A DNA stretch of 10,456 nt. It comes from CANHEE01 sp043777755. Lineage in GTDB: Bacteria; Bacteroidota; Bacteroidia; Chitinophagales; Saprospiraceae. Below the pieces are notes generated by a model. That model worked only from the letters and a program-made list of their open reading frames with translations. It searched no databases and was not told where the DNA came from. The stretch spans positions 1 to 10,456 of the forward strand of contig JAYWHK010000125.1 of the NCBI GenBank assembly GCA_043777755.1, read 5' to 3'. Position 1 is the first letter of the stretch, and each line of letters opens with the position of its first letter. The position numbers were made by a program, and so were the translations under genes. This document shows, piece by piece, positions 1 to 6,781 of the stretch.

Positions 1-178
1 AAATTATTTAACTTATTTTTCAAGCAATAATAACGCTTTTTTTTAAGACTTTTCTTCTTGAATTAGGGAAATGACATTGGACTAAAGTCGCCCTTACAAT
101 ACAGCGCAGAAGCTATGTTCAAGTACTATGTTTTTTCCAATAGATAATTTTTAAAATAAGCTCATTCTACCTAAATAA
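1..178. other. Intergenic stretch downstream of ptrB
   Basis: AT-rich, stop-rich sequence after the end of the minus-strand oligopeptidase gene. I see no credible gene. Only weak local inverted repeats are present, such as GACT/AGTC around position 80, and there is no clear GC-rich stem with a U-tract that could be called a terminator for ptrB. The next gene to the left lies outside the window. Confidence 0.5.
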
Positions 179-2242
179 TTACATTTGGTTACTGTTTTTC
201 AGCAACATATCCACTAAAAAAGCATATTCCATCGCCACCTCTTTGAAGCGTTCAAAACGACCAGATGCGCCGCCGTGTCCTGTATCCATATTGCAGTAGA
301 GTAGGAGAGGAGCGTCGCCTTTTTTGAGGTCACGTAACTTCGCCACCCATTTGGCAGGTTCAAAATACTGAACTTGGGAATCGTGTAAGCCAGTGGTGAC
401 GAGCATGGCAGGGTATTTTTTCTTCCCAACATTGTCATAAGGCGAATAAGATTTCATGTATTTGTAGTATTTTGCTTGATTTGGATTGCCCCATTCGTCG
501 TATTCGCCCGTTGTCAGTGGAATGGTATCGTCCAACATCGTAGTTACAACGTCCACGAAAGGGACTTGCGCTACGACCGCTTTGTAAAGGTCAGGACGCA
601 TATTGATGATTGCGCCCATGAGCAAACCACCAGCACTGCCACCCATCGCAGAGAGATTTTCTTTATTTGTAAAACCCTGATTGATAAGGTGTTCTGAGCA
701 AGCGATGAAATCTGTAAAGGTGTTTTTCTTTTTTAACATTCGACCATCTTCGTACCAAGCACGACCCAAATCTTGTCCACCACGAATGTGCGCAATGGCA
801 AAAATAAAACCTCTGTCCAACATACTCAATCGTGCCGAACTGAACATACAATCCATGCTATGACCATACGAACCATAAGCATACAATAAGGTCGGATTTG
901 AGTTGTTTTTCTCCAAGCCTTTTTTATAAACGAGCGAAATTGGCACTTGTTTTCCGTCTTTGGCAGTAGCAAAAATACGTTCACTTTGATAGTCATTTTT
1001 ATCATAACCACCTACAACCTCTTGTTGTTTAAGGAGTTGTAGATTTTTATTTTTCATATCATAATCAAAAACAGAGTTTGGTGTTGTCAAAGAGGTGTAG
1101 CCCAGTCGCAAAATTTGTGTGTCAAAATCAGGATTGATAGAAGGATAAATCGTATAGGCTTTTTCACCAAAATCAACATAATGTGCAGCGTCGCCATTCC
1201 AAGGTTTGATGCAAAGTTGTGTTTCGCCTTTTGTTCTTTCTGACAAAACCAGGTAATCGTTAAAAATATCCATGCCTTCCAAAAGCGTTTCGGAACGGTG
1301 CGGAATGACATCAACCCAATTTTTACGACCTGTTTTTGTGACAGGCGTTTTGACCAATTTAAAGTTTTGCGCTTTTTGGTCGTTGGTCAAAATATAAAAA
1401 TCATCGCCATAATGATCAACGCTGTATTCCAAGTTGCGGACTCGTTTTTGAATTGAGCGAAACTTGCCACGAGGTTTGTCCGTACTCAAATAATAATATT
1501 CATTAGAAACCGTCGAGCCAGAACCAATCAGAATGTATTTTCCTGATTTTGAACGACCTGCCATCGTGTAAAAAGTATCGTCTTTTTCTTCAAAAACCAA
1601 TACGTCATCGCTAACGAGCGTTTTTATTTTATGGCGAAAAACTTTATCCGAGCGAAGCGTCGCTTCATCTTTGTTGGTATAAAAAAAAGTTTTGTTGTCA
1701 TTTGTCCAAGCAACCGACCCCGTTGTATTTTTAATTTCCTCAGACAAAATTTTCTTTGTATTTAAATTTTTAACAAAAACAGAATATTGTCTTCGAGAAA
1801 CGGTATCAATACTGTATGCAAGCCATTGATTATCAGGGCTTACGCTAAGTCCACCGATTTGGAAGTAAGCATGGTCTTTTGCCATTTCGTTGCCATTCAA
1901 AAGGATTTCCTCAGCATTGTCTAAGCTGTCTTTTTTACGGCAATAAATAGGGTATTCTTTGCCTTCTTCGTAGCGAGAATAATAGAAATAACCATTATCT
2001 TTGTAAGGCACAGAAACGTCTGTTTGCGCAATTCGCCCAACCATTTCTGTATATAAAGTTTCTTGTAAAGGCTTGGTATGTGCAGTCATTTCTTCTCTAT
2101 ACGCATTTTCGGCGTTGAGGTAAGCGATGACTTCGGGGTTTTCACGGTCATTAAGCCAATAATAATCGTCTTGGCGTTGGTCGCCATGAATTTCCAATGT
2201 TTTCGCTATTTTGGCAGCGATTGGAGGAGTTGTTTTAGTCAT
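179..2242 (-). CDS. ptrB: Oligopeptidase B (protease II), S9A prolyl oligopeptidase family
   Basis: Serine peptidase that cleaves short peptides after Lys/Arg. No signal peptide is seen, so a cytoplasmic location is expected. At 687 aa from the chosen start it has the usual length of bacterial OpB. The N-terminal half, about residues 60-400, fits the seven-bladed propeller that restricts access to small peptides; the C-terminal alpha/beta hydrolase domain carries the triad Ser536 (GGSAGG), Asp621 (GLHDSQV) and His656 (DTGHGG). The family-typical IRGGQDLGRAWYEDG and PLTTGEYDEWGNP blocks are present. The P1-specificity acidic pair of OpB corresponds to Glu580 and Asp582, the second being Asp instead of the usual Glu. 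An in-frame ATG 39 bases upstream would give 700 aa but would overlap the preceding gene by 13 bp, and the residues it adds look unlike the family. The ATG at 2242 leaves a 26-bp gap to the beta-helix gene and a family-like MTKTTPPIA start. Probably co-transcribed with that gene. Confidence 0.95.
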   Translation of the reverse strand: MTKTTPPIAAKIAKTLEIHGDQRQDDYYWLNDRENPEVIAYLNAENAYREEMTAHTKPLQETLYTEMVGRIAQTDVSVPYKDNGYFYYSRYEEGKEYPIYCRKKDSLDNAEEILLNGNEMAKDHAYFQIGGLSVSPDNQWLAYSIDTVSRRQYSVFVKNLNTKKILSEEIKNTTGSVAWTNDNKTFFYTNKDEATLRSDKVFRHKIKTLVSDDVLVFEEKDDTFYTMAGRSKSGKYILIGSGSTVSNEYYYLSTDKPRGKFRSIQKRVRNLEYSVDHYGDDFYILTNDQKAQNFKLVKTPVTKTGRKNWVDVIPHRSETLLEGMDIFNDYLVLSERTKGETQLCIKPWNGDAAHYVDFGEKAYTIYPSINPDFDTQILRLGYTSLTTPNSVFDYDMKNKNLQLLKQQEVVGGYDKNDYQSERIFATAKDGKQVPISLVYKKGLEKNNSNPTLLYAYGSYGHSMDCMFSSARLSMLDRGFIFAIAHIRGGQDLGRAWYEDGRMLKKKNTFTDFIACSEHLINQGFTNKENLSAMGGSAGGLLMGAIINMRPDLYKAVVAQVPFVDVVTTMLDDTIPLTTGEYDEWGNPNQAKYYKYMKSYSPYDNVGKKKYPAMLVTTGLHDSQVQYFEPAKWVAKLRDLKKGDAPLLLYCNMDTGHGGASGRFERFKEVAMEYAFLVDMLLKNSNQM

Positions 2243-2268
2243 AAATGTTTTCTTATTTATCAATTTTT

Positions 2269-3447
2269 TTATTTGCCACAAGCAAACTTTGTTATGTCTT
2301 TGTCTATGTTTTTAAAACCATTTTCAGCATCTAAATTGGCAAAAGTTGCATTTTTATTGTCAAAAATACAGATTCGAGCGTTTGTTTTTACTTTGCCATT
2401 TTCATCTAAAGTATTTTTGTCCACGATACCATCATAGATAATATGCGGAATGTTTTTTCCAAAACGCAATTTGTATTTGTAGAGCAATTTCATACGACCT
2501 TTTCCTTGAAAACGCATATTTTCTCGCTCAAATACATTGTTTCTAATGGTAATATTTGTCGGATAAGGGTAATAATCTTTGTCTTTTATCGCAATTTCGG
2601 TCATGTAATAACTGACGATGCTACAGCTTGCTGAATTGTTGTTAATGATTTGATTGTCAAAGATTTCTACATTGTTCGTTGCCAAAATCATCACACCAGA
2701 GCCTGCGGGAACAGTTGCTACAATATTTCCTTTTGGTGCAAAATTTCTAAAATTATTGTGGTGAATATTGTTGTGATAAACCTTAACGTTGCCACCTTTT
2801 TTTTGTATCAAATCAGGCAAATCAAACACCAAAATACCACCTGTATTGTTGCTTGCTTCGTTGTCAAAAACCTCAGCATTGATGGAGTTTTCGATTTCGA
2901 TTCCTGCCACATTGTGGTGTGCTTTGCAATTAAAAACCTTGATGTCTTGCGATTGCCCAACATATATTCCTGCATCTGATGCGCCGATAGCTTCGCAAGC
3001 GTCAATCGTAACACCTTGACATTGAACAGGATACAAGCCATAACCGCCATTTTTTTCGTCAGGCTCACCAAGCCATTCTGTTTTTACTTTTTGAAAAACA
3101 ATATTTTTTACGTTCATCGTTTTGATGGCATCGCCTTTGCTTTCTTGTACATTTAGGTTGCGGATAATGATGTTTTCGCAATTGCTCACACGGATTCCCT
3201 CTGCGCCTTCTGTTTGTGTTGCAAAATTCAAAATCGTCTTATCCATTCCTTCGCCTTCGATAACAATATTTTTTTTCCCTTCCAACGAAATCGTAGAACT
3301 AATCGCAAAAGTTCCAGCTTCTATCTTTATGGTACTCCCGTCTTTTGCCATGATAAATTGGCGTTGAAGTTTTTTCTGAACGTCTTGCTGCGCAAAAACA
3401 ATATTAAATATGCTTAAAAAAGCGATGATTAAACTTATTTTTTTCAT
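2269..3447 (-). CDS. Secreted parallel beta-helix repeat protein (TIGR03805-like)
   Basis: 392 aa. A Sec signal peptide occupies residues 1-19 (MKKISLIIAFLSIFNIVFA, cleavage before QQ), so the protein is exported to the periplasm or beyond. Residues ~40-310 form successive right-handed beta-helix turns of about 22-25 residues, visible as repeated N-x-[IV]-x-[IV]-x-[DN]-[NC] patterns (ENIIIRNLNV, KNIVFQKV, VTIDACEAIG, IKVFNCKAHH, AEVFDNEASN, VEIFDNQIIN, ITIRNNVFE). The blocks GLYPVQC, GASDAGIYVGQS, GIEIENS, GGILVFDLPDL and FAPKGNIVATVPAGSG are what I recognise as typical of the tandem beta-helix family TIGR03805, whose function is unknown and which recurrently sits beside a cytochrome-type secreted partner. 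The C-terminal CIFDNKNATFANLDAENG resembles the end of that family. Beta-helix folds often bind polysaccharide, but no catalytic residues can be assigned. It is divergent to the diheme cytochrome and 26 bp upstream of ptrB. Confidence 0.85.
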   Translation of the reverse strand: MKKISLIIAFLSIFNIVFAQQDVQKKLQRQFIMAKDGSTIKIEAGTFAISSTISLEGKKNIVIEGEGMDKTILNFATQTEGAEGIRVSNCENIIIRNLNVQESKGDAIKTMNVKNIVFQKVKTEWLGEPDEKNGGYGLYPVQCQGVTIDACEAIGASDAGIYVGQSQDIKVFNCKAHHNVAGIEIENSINAEVFDNEASNNTGGILVFDLPDLIQKKGGNVKVYHNNIHHNNFRNFAPKGNIVATVPAGSGVMILATNNVEIFDNQIINNNSASCSIVSYYMTEIAIKDKDYYPYPTNITIRNNVFERENMRFQGKGRMKLLYKYKLRFGKNIPHIIYDGIVDKNTLDENGKVKTNARICIFDNKNATFANLDAENGFKNIDKDITKFACGK

Positions 3448-3463
3448 TTTATTAAAATTTTAG

Positions 3464-3471
3464 CAAAACTA
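3464..3471 (-). promoter_or_regulatory. Candidate -7 promoter element for the beta-helix/ptrB unit
   Basis: On the minus strand this reads TAGTTTTG, an exact match to the Bacteroidota -7 consensus TAnnTTTG, lying 16 nt before the ATG at 3447. No TTTG is seen at the expected -33 distance. Such a short motif occurs by chance in AT-rich DNA, so this rests mainly on position. A second match on the same strand, TAATTTTG, lies at 3506-3513. Confidence 0.35.
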
Positions 3472-3494
3472 ACAATTATCTGCCTTTGTTTTAC

Positions 3495-3502
3495 TATTTT
3501 TG
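3495..3502 (+). promoter_or_regulatory. Candidate -7 promoter element for the diheme cytochrome gene
   Basis: TATTTTTG, an exact match to TAnnTTTG, ends 19 nt before the ATG at 3522. It implies a leader of roughly a dozen bases, with no Shine-Dalgarno, as is normal in Bacteroidota. A -33 TTTG at the standard spacing is not obvious; a TTTG lies closer, at 3485-3488. Confidence 0.35.
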
Positions 3503-3521
3503 TAGCAAAATTAATTTTTTT

Positions 3522-4937
3522 ATGAAAAAAATAAACATCGCAATTGCCCTTTTTGCAAGTATTTTTATCCTTGCCAATTGCAAAAAAGAGCCTGTTGTTG
3601 TAAATCCGCCAGTGGTAATTGATGATTTGCCTTCTGGCGCAAGCAAAATTCCACCTTACACACAACGTACAAACGGTGATGCCACTGCTGGTTATGACTA
3701 TATGGTTAATGGAAATTATGTCAGTAGCGGAATCCCTTTGGACGTTTTCAAGCTGGTTTATCCTGCGAGTTCGGAAGATTTGGGTAGAACTGGTGACAAC
3801 AAAGGCATTGGCTTTGGTTATACCGCTTCGACAACTTCTACTGGCGTGAAAGTTGTCGGTGGAAATTGTCTTTCTTGCCATGCTGAAAAAATCAATGGTC
3901 AATTGATTGTTGGTTTGGGCAATAATAGTTCGGATTACTCCACAGACCAAACCTCTCAAATCAACGGTTCTGATTTCGCAGTACAATTGCGCTACGGCAA
4001 ACCATCAAAAGAATGGTCTGCGTATGAGCCTTTTAGCAAAAGTTTTCGTTTGATCTTTCCTCAAACAGTAACGGCTGTACAAGGCGTGAACCCTGCGGAC
4101 AAAGTGTTTGCGATTTTGGCAGCACACCGAAATGTTGCGGATTTGACTTGGATTGACCCTGCGCAATATTCAATTCCGAAAGAGGTCGTTCCGACCGATG
4201 TTCCTGCGTGGTGGTTGATGAAAAAGAAAAATGCTTTGTATTACAATGCTTTGGGCGTTGGCGATTTTGTCCGTATGATTATGACGACTTCACTGGTTTC
4301 CATCAAAGACAGTGCCGAGGCAAGAGCGATAGACAAACGATTTGTAGATGTTTTGGCATATCTAAAAACTGTCAAAGCTCCTAAAAATCCCAATCCGATT
4401 GACCAAACATTGGCAGATAAAGGAAAGGTTGTTTTTGAAAAAAGCTGTGCCAAATGTCATGGAACGTATGGCACAAATGAATCTTATCCTAATTTATTGA
4501 TTGATGTAAAAAGTATAGGAACAGACCCTGCCTTGGTTGATTTGTACGCTACTTATCCTGAGTTTAATACTTGGTTTAACAAAAGTTGGTTTTCTAAAAA
4601 TCCTTCTGGCGGTCAATTAAATCCTACAAAAGGCTACATCGCTCCTCCTTTAGACGGAATTTGGGCAACAGCACCTTATCTTCACAATGGTTCAGTTCCT
4701 ACTTTGGAAGATGTTTTGAAAAGTAGTGGAAGACCAACTTATTGGCGACGAAATTTTGCCAATACAGAATATGACGCTGCGAAAGTTGGTTGGAAATACG
4801 AGAATTTATCTAAAAAAGAAGACAAGAAAACCTACGATACCACACTTTTAGGTTACGGTAACAAAGGACATACTTATGGTGACGGATTAAGCGATGATGA
4901 TAGAAAAAATTTGATAGAATATTTGAAAACGCTGTAA
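3522..4937 (+). CDS. Diheme c-type cytochrome lipoprotein, RoxA/diheme-peroxidase-like
   Basis: 471 aa from the ATG at 3522. That start gives a clean lipoprotein signal peptide with lipobox LANC and acylated Cys20; an upstream in-frame ATG at 3486 would add 12 residues ahead of it and overlap the promoter region. Two c-type heme sites are present: CLSCH at 116-120 and CAKCH at 309-313. The 193-residue spacing resembles the rubber oxygenase RoxA (about 199) more than classical cytochrome c peroxidase. Near the C-terminus the GIWATAPYLHNGS block (His388) matches the TAPYxHxGS signature shared by diheme peroxidase/MauG/RoxA proteins, followed by a DxxRKNLIEYLKTL end typical of RoxA-like proteins. 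A conserved-looking PAWWLMKKK segment (Trp230-231) sits where RoxA carries its functional tryptophan; this equivalence is inference. It is shorter than RoxA, so rubber oxygenase activity should not be assumed; peroxidase, oxygenase or electron transfer are all possible. Anchored by lipid in the outer or inner membrane; divergent to the beta-helix gene. Confidence 0.85.
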   Translation: MKKINIAIALFASIFILANCKKEPVVVNPPVVIDDLPSGASKIPPYTQRTNGDATAGYDYMVNGNYVSSGIPLDVFKLVYPASSEDLGRTGDNKGIGFGYTASTTSTGVKVVGGNCLSCHAEKINGQLIVGLGNNSSDYSTDQTSQINGSDFAVQLRYGKPSKEWSAYEPFSKSFRLIFPQTVTAVQGVNPADKVFAILAAHRNVADLTWIDPAQYSIPKEVVPTDVPAWWLMKKKNALYYNALGVGDFVRMIMTTSLVSIKDSAEARAIDKRFVDVLAYLKTVKAPKNPNPIDQTLADKGKVVFEKSCAKCHGTYGTNESYPNLLIDVKSIGTDPALVDLYATYPEFNTWFNKSWFSKNPSGGQLNPTKGYIAPPLDGIWATAPYLHNGSVPTLEDVLKSSGRPTYWRRNFANTEYDAAKVGWKYENLSKKEDKKTYDTTLLGYGNKGHTYGDGLSDDDRKNLIEYLKTL

Positions 4938-4953
4938 AAAAATCGTTTTATCT

Positions 4954-4993
4954 ATGATTTGGGCGCAAAAATATAGCTTTCCGCCCAAATCAT
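4954..4993 (+). terminator. Probable terminator of the diheme cytochrome gene
   Basis: Begins 16 nt after the TAA. The perfect 12-bp inverted repeat ATGATTTGGGCG (4954-4965) / CGCCCAAATCAT (4982-4993) encloses a 16-nt loop that could pair a little further internally (AAA/TTT). It is followed on the plus strand by GTTTAATAAAATT, a poor U-tract, so termination by it is inferred from stem strength and position. Confidence 0.6.
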
Positions 4994-5055
4994 GTTTAAT
5001 AAAATTGCGATTTGACTGTGGTTTAAAATAAAAATTTATTTGTTTTAAAAACACA

Positions 5056-5133
5056 CGTAGAGAAAAGGCGCGCCTTTTCTCGTGTTTAGTATGCCTTGGG
5101 TAGTGCGAGAAAAGGCGTGCCTTTTCTCTTACG
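5056..5133. repeat. Inverted doublet of palindromes (REP/BIME-like)
   Basis: Two 22-bp palindromes. The unit at 5060-5081 is perfectly self-complementary, with arms GAGAAAAGGCG/CGCCTTTTCTC. The unit at 5107-5128 differs by one central base (GGCGTGCC instead of GGCGCGCC). With flanks, 5056-5082 begins CGTA and ends CG, while the reverse complement of 5106-5133 begins CGTAA and ends CG, so the two are copies in opposite orientation with one substitution and one indel. The 23-24 bases between them are unrelated. The first stem can be lengthened by AAACAC (5049-5054) pairing GTGTTT (5082-5087) around a 5-nt bulge. The layout resembles REP doublets; whether it is dispersed in the genome cannot be seen here. 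Confidence 0.65.
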
Positions 5134-5229
5134 GATAGATTTGTTCTGCTTCGCTATGTTAAAAACATTCATACAGAAGAACGTGATTGTGACCGAAGAC
5201 ATCATAATGCTCGGATTAAAACGAAAAAA

Positions 5230-5261
5230 CCGCTGTATTTCTTGAAATAGAAACACAGCGG
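5230..5261 (-). terminator. Second minus-strand terminator-like hairpin
   Basis: Stem CCGCTGT (5230-5236) / ACAGCGG (5255-5261), one A/C mismatch, then TTTC/GAAA, with loop TTGAAATA. On the minus strand the stem is followed directly by six U (plus-strand A-run 5224-5229), the classic Rho-independent arrangement. It lies about 120 nt beyond the terminator of the 5452-6726 gene, so it is either a back-up or the end of an unseen small transcript. Confidence 0.6.
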
Positions 5262-5377
5262 CTGGATAAAATTCGGTAAAAAATTTATTTTACACTAAAA
5301 AAGCATTGATTGGCACTGAAAAATCAGATTCACGGTACTGTAAACAATAATTTACTGAACTTTATATGAAAAAAAAA

Positions 5378-5407
5378 TCGCCCAATTACTCTTTTGTAAT
5401 TGGACGA
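5378..5407 (-). terminator. Rho-independent terminator of the Ig-like repeat gene
   Basis: Perfect 8-bp stem CCAATTAC (5382-5389) / GTAATTGG (5396-5403), extended by TCG/CGA across one mismatch, with a 6-nt loop. On the minus strand it is followed by nine U (A-run 5369-5377). It starts 44 nt after the stop codon of the 5452-6726 gene. Confidence 0.8.
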
Positions 5408-5451
5408 AAATATAATTAATCAATTTTTACCATAGTTAGTGTAAGGATAAA

Positions 5452-6726
5452 TTAACGCCTTACGATTTTTACAGAAGTACAGATAGTCGCTGTTTTACTT
5501 TGTAGTAGAACTGTTTTAGTTACTTCACAACCATTGATGCTTTTGAGTGTGATGGAGTGTGTACCTATACTTAATCCCGTTAAAATAGAAGAACTTGGGT
5601 AGTTTTGAAACGAGCCATTGTCTATTTTTACTTGACTGATTGGGATTGCGGTATTGTTCATAATTTTTACATCGCTTAATGGACTACAAGTTGTCATAGA
5701 TTGTAGTGAAAAATCTGGTTTTTCGTAATAAGTCACCAAAAAAGGGCAACACATTTCTATACAACCATTGGTATTGTCCGTTGCGGTGTAACGGTATTTT
5801 CCCATTTCAGATACAATCAAGGAAGCGTTATTTGCTCCTGCAATGTCAATATACATACCATTGTGTTCTTTTTGCCATTGAATGTTGCTCATTCCTACTT
5901 GTGCTGTTAGCGTATAAGTTTCGCCTTGGCAAGCGGTGTAGTTTTGAACGGGACAACAAGGGGTGAAGTCAAAAGGACAACACAATTCTATCGCACAAGC
6001 ATTGGCATCTTTTGCCACATAACGATATTTACCCGCTTGGCTAACAGTATAGTTGGTAGCTGTTTCGTTCACAATATCGGTATATGTGTTGCCAACTAAT
6101 TTTTGCCATTGAATATTATTTAACCCTGCTTGTGCTGTAATTGTATAAGTTTCGCCTTGACATAAAGTGTAGGTTGGCGCTGTTGTACAGCAACCAGTTC
6201 CTTGTACGATGTTAAAAGGACAACATAAATCAACAACACATCCGTTTAAATCAGTTGCTGTATATTTATATCTGCCGATTGTAGTGACCATCAAATCTTT
6301 TGAGTTTGCACCATTGATATTGACAAAACCACTACCACTGTCTTTTTGCCATTGAATGTTATTCAAGCCTGCTTGCGCTGCAATTGTATAAGTTTCGCCT
6401 TGGCATAAAGCATAAATTTGAGTAGAAGCATCTGGCAAAAATTCATAAGGACAACAAAGTTCAATCTGACATCCATTGACATCTTCTGCCACGTATTTGT
6501 ATTTTCCAGCATCGCTTACAGTGATGCTGTTTGAATTGGAAATAGTAACATAGTTATTTCCAACTTTTTTTTGCCATTTTACATTGCTTAGTCCATTTTC
6601 TGCGGTTAGTGTATAAGTTGAGTTATTGCATAGGCTATAAACACCTGATAAACATTGCGCTTGGCTTTGGTATGTAAAAAGTAGCAAAAAAGAAATTGCG
6701 TAGTATAAAGCAATACTTTTTTTCAT
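5452..6726 (-). CDS. Secreted cysteine-rich Ig-like repeat protein (four repeats)
   Basis: 424 aa with a signal peptide at 1-24 (ends YQSQAQ). Four tandem Ig-like repeats of about 75-80 residues lie at ~28-97, 103-173, 184-254 and 261-331. Each runs C-x-x-x-TYT-[LI]-x-A-x-x-G-[LM]-x-N-[IV]-x-WQK ... GKYxYxAxD-NGC ... CCP. Trp of WQK is at 51, 126, 207 and 284; every repeat has four Cys including a vicinal pair (91/92, 168/169, 249/250, 326/327), and two more CC pairs occur in linkers (179/180, 257/258). Residues ~335-410 form a different beta-rich domain (GLSIGTHSITLKSINGC). The protein ends CTSVKIVRR, with no standard T9SS tail. Likely a surface or extracellular adhesin-type protein; no enzyme motif is seen and I do not recognise a named protein. 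It has its own candidate promoter and a strong terminator, so it is probably transcribed alone. Confidence 0.85.
   Translation of the reverse strand: MKKSIALYYAISFLLLFTYQSQAQCLSGVYSLCNNSTYTLTAENGLSNVKWQKKVGNNYVTISNSNSITVSDAGKYKYVAEDVNGCQIELCCPYEFLPDASTQIYALCQGETYTIAAQAGLNNIQWQKDSGSGFVNINGANSKDLMVTTIGRYKYTATDLNGCVVDLCCPFNIVQGTGCCTTAPTYTLCQGETYTITAQAGLNNIQWQKLVGNTYTDIVNETATNYTVSQAGKYRYVAKDANACAIELCCPFDFTPCCPVQNYTACQGETYTLTAQVGMSNIQWQKEHNGMYIDIAGANNASLIVSEMGKYRYTATDNTNGCIEMCCPFLVTYYEKPDFSLQSMTTCSPLSDVKIMNNTAIPISQVKIDNGSFQNYPSSSILTGLSIGTHSITLKSINGCEVTKTVLLQSKTATICTSVKIVRR
5870..6413 (-). repeat. Three ~70-bp DNA repeats inside the Ig-like gene
   Basis: Copies at about 5870-5940, 6101-6171 and 6343-6413 encode the CQGETYT-to-NIQWQK part of repeats 4, 3 and 2. 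They share TTTTGCCATTGAAT and GTATAAGTTTCGCCTTG in the same register and differ at only scattered, often third-codon, positions. The first Ig repeat (around 6570-6640) is clearly more diverged, suggesting recent duplication or gene conversion among the last three. Confidence 0.75.
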
Positions 6727-6781
6727 TATTACTATTGATTTTATTGTTAAAAAAATGACAAAGTGAGTGTAATAAAGATAA

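Larger units (their letters stand above)
4938..5451. other. 514-bp intergenic region with several hairpins, no gene
   Basis: Lies between the converging ends of the plus-strand cytochrome gene and the minus-strand Ig-like gene. No open frame with convincing coding character was found. It holds, left to right: a 12-bp perfect stem after the cytochrome gene (4954-4993), an inverted doublet of palindromes (5056-5133), a weak ATGTT/AACAT hairpin at 5156-5168, a minus-oriented terminator-like hairpin (5230-5261), about 110 bases of featureless AT-rich DNA, and a canonical minus-strand terminator (5378-5407). Confidence 0.7.

Noticed and set aside
2243..2281. Upstream ATG giving a 700-residue oligopeptidase B
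   Set aside because: The added 13 residues (MWQIKKLINKKTF) are unlike the family and would overlap the end of the beta-helix gene; the ATG at 2242 gives the expected length.
2078..2437. 119-codon plus-strand frame across the beta-helix/ptrB junction, and other plus-strand frames at 2443-3417
   Set aside because: They are antisense to well-supported genes, contain no recognisable domain, and reflect the codon structure of the opposite strand.
3486..3521. Upstream ATG for the diheme cytochrome gene
   Set aside because: It would place 12 residues before a complete lipoprotein signal peptide and use the likely promoter as coding sequence.
3444..3986. 180-codon open frame on the minus strand overlapping the start of the cytochrome gene
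   Set aside because: It is antisense to a strongly supported gene and runs through the divergent promoter region; its translation has no signal peptide, domain or low-complexity pattern of a real protein.
5143..5182. Possible extended hairpin GTTCT...AGAAC with inner ATGTT/AACAT
   Set aside because: The two short stems are separated by an unpaired internal loop of 8-9 bases on each side; this is within chance expectation for AT-rich DNA.
4938..5451. tRNA or other structured RNA gene in the large intergenic gap
   Set aside because: No cloverleaf with a CCA-type acceptor or T-loop (GTTC...) arrangement was found; the visible stems are single hairpins or palindromes.
5870..6413. Regular repeats in the Ig-like gene considered as a CRISPR array
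   Set aside because: The repeats are in one reading frame, about 235 bp apart, encode a protein domain, and are not short identical units with unique spacers.
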